DNA of 64,000 bases from Mytilus californianus (lineage: Eukaryota; Mollusca; Bivalvia; Mytilida; Mytilidae). A program made the position numbers and the translations under genes. How positions within the stretch are numbered: the stretch's first letter is position 1; every line of letters begins with the position of its first letter. Location: the NCBI RefSeq assembly GCF_021869535.1, contig NW_026262739.1, positions 62,001-126,000 of the forward strand, written 5' to 3'. Positions 41,770 to 51,876 of the stretch are shown here, piece by piece. The notes under the pieces were generated by a model that was not told the DNA's origin, searched no databases, and saw only the letters and a list, made by a program, of their open reading frames with translations.

Positions 41770-42403
41770 CTGAAATTTGATTCTGTGCAAAATCCAGAAC
41801 CATCCACAAATGAAGATATGATTACTTTATGTAACGCCAAGATAAATTAATGATTTTTTTTTCATTTTATCTCCTTACCCTTTCTGAATACTGTGAATTA
41901 CCCGAGTTTTTGTAAGGTTCATGCGTGTTTCTTAGTTTTTTTTTTTAAATAGTTTGTCTTTGGTGTATTAGTTTTATCAAAGGTACTTTGGTGATATTAT
42001 TTAATTCATATAAGAAAACAATTAATGATAATGATTTATTTGACATTTTAGAGTCTCATATATGGTGTTGTTAGATTCAAGAAAAATAATAATGTTCACA
42101 AGATATCTTTGCGAATCTTTTTCTTTACCTGCGTTACCACGCTGATTGCAAATTCGTACTCCATTGCATTCCATCGGATCTTTTGATTTTCGCCCGGTGT
42201 GAAATGAGCACCATATATTTTAATATGTTCTGTCACTGTCAATTCTCCATTTGTCTTTCCTAATTGTCTTCCTGTAGCTATGATCCACGCGTTTCGTCTG
42301 AAATTTGATACAGAAGGTACCCAATTTAATGACTGAAGAAGTAGAGAAAGATGGAAAAGTTGTTTCCAGACTTTTAAGATTATATATGTTAGTGTTGATT
42401 TTT
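41770..42403. other. No gene seen
   Basis: AT-rich; nothing supported. Confidence 0.45.
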
Positions 42404-42490
42404 TTTTTGTAAATAATCAATTTGTTTTAGACTAGAATTTTAGTTTATTGAATGACCTTTCGTCTAATTTTAAAAATATACTTTAACTGG
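42404..42490 (+). mobile_element. LINE 3' UTR fragment
   Basis: AATAATCAATTTG, CTAGAAT, TTAGTTTATTGAA and GACCTTTCGTCT match 55709-55795, the sequence just after the LINE coding end at 55662, with about eight differences. It is therefore a severely 5'-truncated second copy of the same element's 3' end. Confidence 0.7.
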
Positions 42491-42496
42491 AAAAAA

Positions 42497-42772
42497 TGGT
42501 GACTTGGGAATAGAAATATGGTCACTTGGTCTTTCCCGACCGGCAGTAAAACGCATGCCGAAGTGGGGGAGTCCGTTTGGCTGTTCGGGATGTATCAAGT
42601 TCGCAGTCACGTCCGGTCAGAATGGGGACGTTCAATTCGATGCCTCGTTTAAAGAGAGTGCCACGCTCTTTGCACGTTAAGAACCCTTGCAACAACTCTT
42701 TGAGGGGTCCGTAAGTGGCCTGTTGCAAAGCAAAATGTCTGCCCTATCCATTATACCCTCATTATATTGTAA
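42497..42772 (+). mobile_element. (CAAT)n retroposon, diverged, tail missing
   Basis: The head is partly lost (starts TGGTGACTTGGG) and the body is diverged (AAAACGCATGCCGAAGTGGG). It ends at ATACCCTCATT, before the tail third. It lies directly after the LINE fragment. Confidence 0.8.
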
Positions 42773-42961
42773 TGGTTATTAGGTGTAACTATATCAAAAG
42801 TTTGTTCACCGAGAACTGTTGGCTGTTGTTGGTCATTTACAGATTGATAAAACTGTGCTATAGTTGGCCGGGTTTTTCTCAACTTCTGATGACTGAACAT
42901 TGTCATATGGAGTTTCCTCTTGTAGAAAAGCAGAAATTAAATCTACTGAAGGTTTTGGTTC

Positions 42962-43414
42962 TTAATTCTTTTCTAATAAGCTGATGATCCTGTCCAATTT
43001 ATGTTGTGTAGTCTGGAACGTATTATCATTTGTAGCAACGGTGTTGTCTCTTGTTGTTGTAAGTAAAATATCTAAAGAATCTTGATCATCATTTGTGGCA
43101 ATTTGTTTGTCTTGCGTTGTTGTCGTTCTATGATATAAAATGTCTATTAAATATGTATATTCATTTGTGGCATTGAAGTTGTCTTGATGTTGAATTGTTG
43201 GTTTCTCGTTGACAATATTAATGTCTAGAGACATTGGATACAGCTGTCTTCTGCTTCTGATGGATACGTCTTTGGGGCTAGTCAGGTTTTGTCCTAAATC
43301 ATCTGTTTGTTGAGATGATGTTTCAACTAAATTATCTGTTTGTTGAAATGATGTTTCAACTAAATCATCTGTTTGTTGAGCTGATGATGTTAGGTCTGGG
43401 TGTAAAGTTTTGAG
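42962..43414 (-). CDS. Open frame with 12-residue repeats, Thr/Asp/Gln-rich
   Basis: A 150-codon open frame from 43414 (just after a TGA) to a stop at 42962-42964, with first ATG at 43234. Upstream residues repeat QQTDDLVETS three times (36-bp DNA repeat at 43300, 43336, 43372). The rest is Thr/Asp/Asn-rich (TTTTQDKQIATNDDQDSL) and ends HKLDRIISLLEKN. Possibly an exon of a larger low-complexity protein. No splice junction is established and no family recognised. Confidence 0.35.
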   Translation of the reverse strand, partial: LKTLHPDLTSSAQQTDDLVETSFQQTDNLVETSSQQTDDLGQNLTSPKDVSIRSRRQLYPMSLDINIVNEKPTIQHQDNFNATNEYTYLIDILYHRTTTTQDKQIATNDDQDSLDILLTTTRDNTVATNDNTFQTTQHKLDRIISLLEKN

Positions 43415-43448
43415 TCATTGTGGATATTGTTGATGATATAGCCTTTTT

Positions 43449-44424
43449 ATACGCCCGTCAAATTTTTGACGGGACGTATTATGTTATACAAATGTCCGGC
43501 GTCCGTCCGTCTGTCTGTCCGTCTGTCTGTCTGTCCGGCGTAAACATGTCGCACCGTAACTTGAGAATGACTTATCCAAATTTCATGAAACTTAATATAG
43601 TTGTTTCTTATGATGGTCAAACGATCTGTATACTTTTTGGTGAAAATAAGATTAAAACTTTTTGAGTTACGGGACTTAGTAACTAAAACAGGTGTGTGTG
43701 GTTTTTTTTCACATGTCGCGCCGTATCTCAAACACAATTTATGATTATTGCTTAAAACTTTACACACTTCTTAGTTATATTAATCTTAAGATCTGTATAC
43801 TTTTTGGTGATGATTCAAAATTTTATTTTTAGAGATATTGAGTATTTTGTTAAAAAAGGGGGTGGGGTTTTTCACATCTCGCGCCGTATCTCAAAAACAG
43901 TTTATGATTTTTGCTTAAAACTTTACACACTTCTTAGTTATATTAACCTTAACATCTGTATACTTTTTGGTGATGATTCAAAATTTTATTTTTGAATTAT
44001 TGAGTATTTTGTAAAAAAAGGGGATGGGGTTTTTCACATGTCGCGCCGTATCTCAAAAACGATTTATGATTATTGCTTAAAATTTTACACACATCTTAGT
44101 TATGTTAATCTAAAGATCTGTATACTTTTTGGTTTTGATTCAAAATTTTATTTTTGAGATATTGATTTTTTTTTTTTAAAAAGGGGGGTTTTCACATGTC
44201 ACGCCGTATCTCAAAAACGATTTATGATTATTGCTTAAAATTTTACACACTTCTTAGTTATATTAATCTAAAGATCTGTATACTTTTTGGTTTTGATTCA
44301 AAATTATATTTTAGAGATATTGAGTTTTTGTTTTAAAAAAAAGGGGGTTTTCGCATGTCACGCCGTATGTCAGAAACTATATATGCTTATTGCATAAAAA
44401 TTCACACACAAGACGACGGGCGTA
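43449..44424 (+). mobile_element. 1-kb element with ACGCCCGTC ends and internal minisatellite
   Basis: Starts ATACGCCCGTC and ends GACGGGCGTAT (44414-44424), an 11-bp inverted terminus. A 20-bp palindrome CCCGTCAAATTTTTGACGGG (43453-43472) lies at the left end, followed by a (GTCC/GTCT)n microsatellite. The interior has five units of about 160 bp, each with GTCGCGCCGTATCTCAAA, TTACACAC-TCTTAGTTAT and GATCTGTATACTTTTTGGT (43711, 43872, 44036, 44195, 44349). No transposase. This is a common mussel repeat; a truncated copy lies at 29736-29910. Confidence 0.85.
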
Positions 44425-44736
44425 TCATGCGCTCATGGCGCAGCTGTTTATTACTTTCCTGCCACTGGTGAAATGTTATTGCCTCATCGTCTGATGATAT
44501 TATTACAACAGTCTCTGTCTGTACACACATGATCATCAAATTCCTGCTGGTGTTTGCAATTTGCTATTGATGCCAGTTAGTGTCTAAAACCGGTAACCCG
44601 AACCAATGCAAAGACTGCATTACCGTCGCGACCGTGAAAACATTTGTCAGCTGATTACCTTGGACCACTTCCACTAGGAAAGAGAATTAAAACAAAGGCA
44701 AAATGATTTGTCTTTTACTATTTGTAAATGAGGACA
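44425..44736. other. No gene seen
   Basis: Short unique stretch; no coding evidence. Confidence 0.45.
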
Positions 44737-45164
44737 TGATTGATTGATTGATTGTTGGTTGCTTAACGTCCAGTGGCAAATATTTCATGCATATTCAGGA
44801 CGAGAACAAGTTCACAATAAATACAATAGGTAGGTTCTGTAATAGATTAAGGGATTAAGGTCGGAGAAATTTAGACTGCCACGGGAAATGAGGGTATATT
44901 GGATAGGGACAGAAATTTAGCCTTGCAACAGGTCACCTACGGACCCCTCAAAGAGTTGTTGCAGGGGTTCTTAACGTGCAAAGAGCGTGGCACTCTCTTT
45001 ACACGAGGCATCGGATTTAACGTCCCCATTCTGACCGGACGTGGCTGCAAATTTGTACATCCCGCACAGCCAAACGGACGCCCCACTTTAGCACGGGTTT
45101 TACTGCTGGTCGGAGGAAGACCAATGGTGACCATACTTCTATTCCCCAGTCACCCTTGGGGGGG
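44737..45164 (-). mobile_element. SINE-like (CAAT)n retroposon, full length with exact TSD
   Basis: Perfect 13-bp duplication GTAAATGAGGACA (44724-44736 and 45165-45177). The complement of the head carries eight G (one more than five plus the TSD overlap explains), so a moderate C-run. Near-consensus body. Confidence 0.95.
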
Positions 45165-45177
45165 GTAAATGAGGACA

Positions 45178-45658
45178 AAACTTTTGTTTATACATATCCA
45201 CCACTTGTCTTTGTTAAACACTTCAAATAAAAAGAAATATTGTTTAATCAGTTGTTATGTAAGTTGGCTTATGTCAATCGAACAGAAAATCCTGCACGTC
45301 CCAAATAATGTTCAATTACTCATATAATGGTGGTTCTTTTTCATAAAATTCGGAATTTGTGTTTTGAACATCAATCTTAATATGATATGAAAACAATGTA
45401 CAAGTAACAGCATCCCTTCTAATCGTTAGCAGGGGCCGATCCAGACCCTTGATGTCAGGGAGAGAGTCGTCATGAAACCAAAATTAAACTATTATTTAGA
45501 GGTTTATATATATGAGAGTATGGGTGGTAATGGTGGTTTGTTTATTTATTTATTTTTTGGGAGGGGGAAGGGGGATGAGATCATCGTCTCTATAGTTCTA
45601 TATATATTTTTCTTTTATATTTAACCATTTCACTCGAATCTTTATTCTTCTTTATTAT
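45178..45658. other. No gene seen
   Basis: Unique AT-rich sequence with a G-rich patch near 45560. Nothing supported. Confidence 0.45.
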
Positions 45659-45735
45659 ATTCGTCCTAAACATGCATGTAATATTTGCCACAGAATGTTT
45701 ACTTGACGTTAAGCAACCAACAGTCAATCAACCAA
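45659..45735 (+). mobile_element. Tail fragment of the (CAAT)n retroposon
   Basis: ATTCGTCCTAAACATGCATG to GACGTTAAGCAACCAACAGT with a degraded tail and an insertion of about 10 bases (AATGTTTACTT). Old relic. Confidence 0.75.
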
Positions 45736-45949
45736 TTCTGTATACTTCATTTCATCTTTATTCTGTTATTTCCTTTTTTGCTTCTGTAACCCCATTCATA
45801 CCCTCTCAGAATATCACCCATTCATAGCCTCATACATGTGCACCGGGTAGTTGAAACAGGAAAAATATATCGATATATATTAATGTAAGCTTGGTCTAAA
45901 TTGGCTTTCACTTGTTTTATACGTATGATGCAAAGGAGTAATGCTTTCA

Positions 45950-46260
45950 GCTGCAATGCAAAAAGTAAAATCACAAAAATACTGAACCCAGAGGAAAATC
46001 AAATCGGAAAGTCCTTAATCATGGCAAAATCAAATGACAAAACACATAAAAAACGAATGGACAACAACTGTCATATTCCTGACTTGGTACAGGCATTTTC
46101 AAATGTAGAAAATGGTGGATTTAACCTGGTTTTATAGCGCTAAACCTCTCACTTTGTACGACAGTCTCGTCAAATTCCGTTATATTCAAAATGATGCGTG
46201 AACTAAACAAACAAAATAAATAAAATAGTCAAAATATGGGTACAGCAGTCATCATCGGGT
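45950..46260 (+). repeat. Dispersed bivalve repeat
   Basis: ATCACAAAAATACTGAACCC, GGAAAGTCCTTAATCATGGC, CATATTCCTGACTTGGTACA and ACCTGGTTTTATAGCGCTAA are hallmarks of a repeat abundant in mussels. The open frame at 45901-46137 lies on it and is not a gene. Confidence 0.75.
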
Positions 46261-47029
46261 TACAATTTTAAAAGAAACAATTTAACAATTTTAAGTTACT
46301 CGCTTCTAGTTGTGTAGTTCACCTCCCTATCAAGTCTTGCAGGTTCCCGAAAGAACAGATTGAAAATATTGTTTGAAAAACATGAATGACCCTTCCGGCA
46401 GCAAGATGGTTATCCATGGGCTGGGCTAATTCGACTAATTCAGTGCCTTCTATTCACTACCGTTTCTCGATGATTTTGCCATGCATTATTATATATGTTT
46501 ACTACACCAAACATGTAATCTAGCAACAGGTCAATTTAAAAACCCTGTGTTGAAATATGAAAATCCTAAAAGTGACAATTTTATGTAAATTATTTATATA
46601 TTTATATATATATATTGTCTGTGTGCCTCTCATAGCTCGTAGCAATTATTTTATGTTCACAATTGTTAACTGCTGTCCAAGATTCTGTTCCAATTGTGCC
46701 TTCTACTTTCACTTGCATCTGCAAAATAATGACAAATCCAAGTTTATATCCGTATTTCAAACCGAGGATAGTATAAATACATATCCACCAATATAGATAA
46801 GTTAAAAGTTATGTGTTAATGATATAATGACAACTACACTGTACAAAAAATAGGTGTGCATGTGCAGTTTTGCTTATTTTAACTTGTACAAGTTATCCCG
46901 AGTCCTTCTTAAGCGAACCATGAGGTTTTCGTTATTTTTTACATAATAGTTCATTTTTGGGTCTATTCCAACGGTTGATAAGATAAGTTCTTGAAAAAAA
47001 CAAGAATGTGTCCATAATACACGGATGCC
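46261..47029. other. No gene seen
   Basis: Includes a TA microsatellite near 46590-46612. No coding evidence. Confidence 0.45.
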
Positions 47030-47250
47030 CCACTTGCACTATTATTTTCTATGTTCAGTGGACCATGAAATCGAGGTCAAAACTGTTATGTGGCATTAAA
47101 ATTAGAAAGATCCTATCATAGGGAACAAGTGAACTAAGTGTCAAGATGATTGGGCTTCAACTTCATCAGAATCTTTAACATTTTAACAAGATGCGGGACA
47201 GATGGACAAACGGACGCACAGTCCGAAAAAAATAATGCCCATAAATGGCC
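47030..47250 (+). repeat. Dispersed mollusc repeat
   Basis: GTTCAGTGGACCATGAAATC, AGTGTCAAGATGATTGGGCT and GACAGATGGACAAACGGACG. This is a frequent bivalve repeat type; see also 40375-40560 in opposite orientation. Confidence 0.6.
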
Positions 47251-47489
47251 CATAAAAACCAAAGCCAACAATTTGGAATAATTACATTACATGTTTGTTT
47301 CACGAGAATCCGTTACTTTGATTGGCTAACAAAAATCGCTGGTCATTCAAAAATTTAACTTATCAAAATGCTTCATTGATTCATGATGACACGTGCTTCG
47401 AAAAAAAAATAGTGCAAAGGTAAATAAAAGAGGAGACAAAAAGAATAAACTCTTATCACAGATATATGTTACGCTTTTAAGTAATTTCG

Positions 47490-48065
47490 ATAATTCAAAT
47501 GTTGAAATCAATGTGTTGAGATGTGCCAATGTTAATACAACGCAAACCAAATACCATAGACTTATCATAAACAGTTCCCTTTAAACAAACCTAAACACAA
47601 ACTTATACATGAAAACTAAGCAAAGGTTTCAAAGTCAATAGACCATGACTGAAAAAAGGGGGGGGGGCGAATAATCTCCATGGAAATTAGATTTGCCAAT
47701 GCTTATACAACTGCATACCAATTGTCATTAACTTACCAGTAGTGGTTCCCCATTAACTGACCTAATCACAAACTTAAGCAAAATTTTGAAGTCAATCAAC
47801 GAGGACTGAGGTGGAAAGGCCAAATAATCTCCCAAGGAAAAGAGATATACCAATGCTTATACAACTGCGTACCAATTATCATAAACTTCCCACTGGTGGC
47901 TACCCATAAACTGACCTAATCACAAACTAATACAAGAAAACTAAGCAAAAGTTTCAAAGTCATGGTAATGAGATGTGCCAATACTGGTACAACTACATAC
48001 CAAATATCTTTGACGTGCCACTAGTGGTTCACCATAAACTAGACCTAATCACAAACTAAAACATT
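47490..48065 (+). repeat. Mollusc minisatellite, four diverged units
   Basis: Units begin near 47520, 47688, 47842 and 47972 with AGATGTGCCAATGTTAATAC-like sequence. Each has TACAACTGCATACCAA, ATAAACT-CCA-TGGT and GACCTAATCACAAACT variants. Spacing 168, 154 and 130 bp. The frames across it are fortuitous. Confidence 0.8.
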
Positions 48066-49429
48066 GTTGACGCCGTCGAATCAAACTTGAGAAAACGTGG
48101 TATAAAACACTTGAAATGAAAGGGCTAGCAATATTGCATGAAAAAAAACTTACTCATTACACCCTACAGAACACTGGAAATGAAAGGGACGACAACATTG
48201 CTCCAAAATAACTCATAACCACCCTCTTATAATAATGAAATACATTCAACTGACGTTTATCTCTTTTTTCAGTTACTGAGTTAAAACTACGAAACATTGA
48301 TTGCATCTTTTTGTGAGTTATAACATTGTAAGTATTTTTCATTTATTATATTTTTTTAACATCAATATCCTTTGAACTTTAATGTTCCTTATCTCATACC
48401 TATAACACTTCTACTGCATGTCACAAGATAAACTTGAACTCAGTTTATATGCTGTTCTTTTCTCTCCAACTCTAACAGAACACAGTCACACTTTGATGTC
48501 ACAAGAAAAACATTGACCACTTTACTGTTACATGGTTGCATTTATAAATTTTATTGGAAATGCAATGGCTTTGTAACATGTAAGCACATATTCGTGTGGA
48601 TCATTAATCAGGCCCTGCAAGTGTTATGCAATCTGAGGGTTCCACTAGTGCTATAAATTGTATTTTACTTAACTCTATGTATAAAATTGAGACAAGTTTC
48701 ATATATTTTTAGGAGTTTCATTATCTGTAATTTAAGAAAAATGAAAAAATATGTCGGGGCACAGAACACTGTTAAGTTTTTTTTTATTTAACAACACGCG
48801 TTTAACCTTAGAATATTTAAATGTAAATCTTATTTTTAATGTTAGAACTTAACAATGTCCACATGCATTAGATACCAATATTCAGTAGTTAAATAATCGC
48901 TTTATCTTTAGGTACATCAGTACAAATTATTATGAAGTAGTAGTAGTTCTTTCAATGTTTGCTATGTTATTTTTAATTGATATGTAATTATGTAAGTTCA
49001 GCATTTAATGCTGTCATGAAAAACGTAACACATGTCTGTGGTTCAACTTGACATGAAGTGTACAACAATGTGCAGGTCCGATACAATGGATAAAACTGTC
49101 TTTTAAATAACCTTGAATTGACTACTTTTTAAATTAATAGTTATACAATTTTTCACAATCTTGAAGCAAATTTCCTTGCCATCATTATCACACGGGACAA
49201 CTTTTAAAATTCTTCAATTTAGACGAACAAAAAATTGATAAAAGGATGGACTAGATGAGAGAGTGGGAGGTTTCAAATGGTTGGAACAATTGGGACAGTA
49301 ATCTGATGTTACGTTGGCTTCTCTCACTTTTTAGATGAAAAAATTCACAAACAACGCAAATATAACACAAAAAATAGTGGATCTGGTTTGTCGAGAGATG
49401 ACATATACTATGTTTCTTGTACCAAAATT
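48066..49429. other. No gene seen
   Basis: AT-rich unique sequence. GGACGACAACATTGCTCCAA near 48188 may be the tail of the preceding repeat. No exon supported. Confidence 0.45.
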
Positions 49430-49441
49430 TCCATTTATGAG

Positions 49442-49897
49442 CCCCCCCCCCCCCCCCCCCCCCCCCCCAAGGGTGACTGGGGGATAGAAGTATGGTCATC
49501 TTTGGTCTTCCTCCGACCGGCAGTAAAACCCGTGCTAAAGTGGGGCGTCCGTTTGGCTGTGCGGGATGTACAAATTTGCAGCTACGTCCGGTCAGAATGG
49601 GGACGTTAAATCCGATGCCTCGTGTAAAGAGAGTGCCACGCTCTTTGCACGTTAAGAACCCTTGCAACAACTCTTTGACGGGTCCGTAGGTGACCTGTTG
49701 CAAGGCTAAATTTCTGTCCCTATCCAATATACCCTCATTTTCCGTGGCAGTCTAAATTTCTCCGACCTTAATCCCGGACGCCCCTCTTACAGAACCTACC
49801 TATTGTATTTATTGTGAACTTGTTCTCGTCCTGAATATGCATGAAATATTTGCCACTGGACGTTAAGTAACCAACAATCCAACAATCAATCAATCAA
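49442..49897 (+). mobile_element. SINE-like (CAAT)n retroposon with a 27-C head
   Basis: Target duplication TCCATTTATGAG (49430-49441 and 49898-49909). The head is a run of 27 C (49442-49468), against five in most copies. Body near consensus, tail (CAAT)n with one irregular CAATCCAACAAT segment. Confidence 0.95.
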
Positions 49898-50213
49898 TCC
49901 ATTTATGAGTATATTGGTATGGTCGGCGATGTGAAAAATGTCGACACTACTGAATTTATGCTTAAGTAAAGCATAGATTATCTGAGCTTTTGTCATATTG
50001 TCCCTCCTAGAAATGCATTTGAGTAGTTGGCATTCAGCTGATACATCAGATACAACATGAAAAAGTATACAGACGCACTGTGTTGGTCGCCGTGATTCTG
50101 GTTAATTTGTGAATTAGTGAAGTCTGTAGCATAATGTAACAGTAGATGTCTAGTTACATAATTACCTTTTTTATATCTGCAGCTTGTGTTAATTGTTTCT
50201 TCATGTATTCACC

Positions 50214-50637
50214 CCCAAGGGTGACTGGGGAATAGAAGTATGGTCACCATTGGTCTTCCTCCGACCGGCAGTAAAACCCTTGCTAAAGTGGGACGTCCGT
50301 TTGGTTGTGCGGGATGTACAAATTTGCAGCCACGTCCGGTCAGAATGGGGACGTTAAATCCGATGACTCGTGTAAAGAGAGTGCCACGCTCATTGCACGT
50401 TAAGAACCCTTGCAACAACTCTTTGAGGGGTCCGTAGGTGACCTGTTGCAAGGCTAAATTTCTGTTTCTATCCAATATACCCTCATTTCCCGTGGCAGTC
50501 TAAATTTCTCCGACCTTAATCCCGGAAGCCCCTATTACAGAACCTACCTATTGTATTTATTGTGAATTTGTTCTCGTCCTGAATATGCATGAAATATTTG
50601 CCACTGGACGTTAAGCAACCAACAATCAATCAATCAA
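50214..50637 (+). mobile_element. SINE-like (CAAT)n retroposon, full length with exact TSD
   Basis: Perfect 13-bp duplication TCATGTATTCACC (50201-50213 and 50638-50650). Head of five C counting the TSD overlap, near-consensus body. It lies only about 300 bp from the copy ending at 49897, in the same orientation but with its own duplication, so it is an independent insertion. Confidence 0.95.
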
Positions 50638-50650
50638 TCATGTATTCACC

Positions 50651-51736
50651 AACATGGACATCTAAAAACGGATCAAAGTTCTTTGGTTCCCCAGTTTTAA
50701 TTCAAGGCACGATTCCCCAACAAACATCGTAGGATGTATTTTATTGGAATTGGTTAATTATGCCATGTTAACACCCATACACACATTAAATTATGTGTTG
50801 CCATACTTTCATGTGGACAGAAACCATAAAACAATAATGCTAAAGGCACAATACAATATTCCTCGGTATCTTCAAAAACCCGTCCTTTCTAAAACTTTTA
50901 TTTATCAAATTTGCCAGCAACAATATCGGAAAATTTCCCATTCCTCAGATTTGGTCTTGTAAACAAATTTTCTAACATTATCATCACCATTTATCTTGCA
51001 ATTGGGTGTCTTACAGATACAGCCCTACAGATATCGCTATGCTGTATCTGTATACCATACAGATATCGCTATGCTGTATCTGTATACTATATAGATATCG
51101 ATGTAAAGCTCCGCCCACTGCCGTTTGTGTATTGCTGCTGACGAGTGTAGTATGAACCTGCGTCACCTTAGAATGTGTATTGCAGTCGTATAACAATGAC
51201 GTATTAATTGACCTTATGCGAACTTACGATTACTTTTGATACGTTCTATTTGTTTTTTAACACTTCTTTAGAGCAATAGGAATTCAACCAATTTTTTTAA
51301 CAGAAAAATATGAACGGCAATATTAACTACGACGACAATCATTGATTTCAAAACATGAATGTGTACATGTGTGACAAAATCAAACATGTCAATTTCAGCA
51401 TGCATGTTAGTGAATGTCAAGTTCAGGTCACAAAATTCTGAAGCGTAGGACAACTCGTACGCTTCTGTTTCAAATTATACAATGTTTTGTTATTAAATTT
51501 TGTGTTTATTGTTGAAACTAGTTGATATGTTAAAAGAGATAATCATTCACCTTGAGCGATGTATTATTGTTGACCAATCGAGATTCTTTTTATGCGAACC
51601 CGTCTTGAGCTAACTGTGATTTTAATATTACTACGCGGGCCTCAATGGATTTAAAATTTAAAATTAATGCACAATTTGTGTTTTTGTGTCTTTTAAAGCA
51701 CAAATAATATACAAAATTAATTGCAGGATAAAGACC
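50651..51736. repeat. Otherwise empty stretch with a 32-bp tandem repeat at 51027-51101
   Basis: ACAGATATCGCTATGCTGTA and following TCTGTATACCAT repeat at 51027 and 51059 with a partial third unit at 51091. The unit is itself nearly palindromic (ACAGATA and TATCTGT). Nothing else in the stretch is supported. Confidence 0.75.
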
Positions 51737-51876
51737 ATAACTGTTTAGTGTCTCTAAATATCAGCTGTATTTGTCATCAGCTCGAAACAGGAATAATAAC
51801 TTGCTGAAGCTCGCATTAAACCTGTTTCTTAGCCTCAAAAAAATACTGCTGATATTTAGAGACACTAAACAGTTAT
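51737..51876. repeat. Foldback element: perfect 29-bp inverted repeat, 140 bp
   Basis: 51737-51765 (ATAACTGTTTAGTGTCTCTA and on) is the exact reverse complement of 51848-51876. Inside, GAAACAGG (51784) and CCTGTTTC (about 51821) form a second nested stem. Layout is that of a small palindromic MITE or structured RNA. No flanking duplication noticed. Confidence 0.85.

Noticed and set aside
43447-43767. Minus-strand 106-residue frame rich in Arg/Thr/Asp
   Set aside because: It translates the GTCC/GTCT microsatellite and element end.
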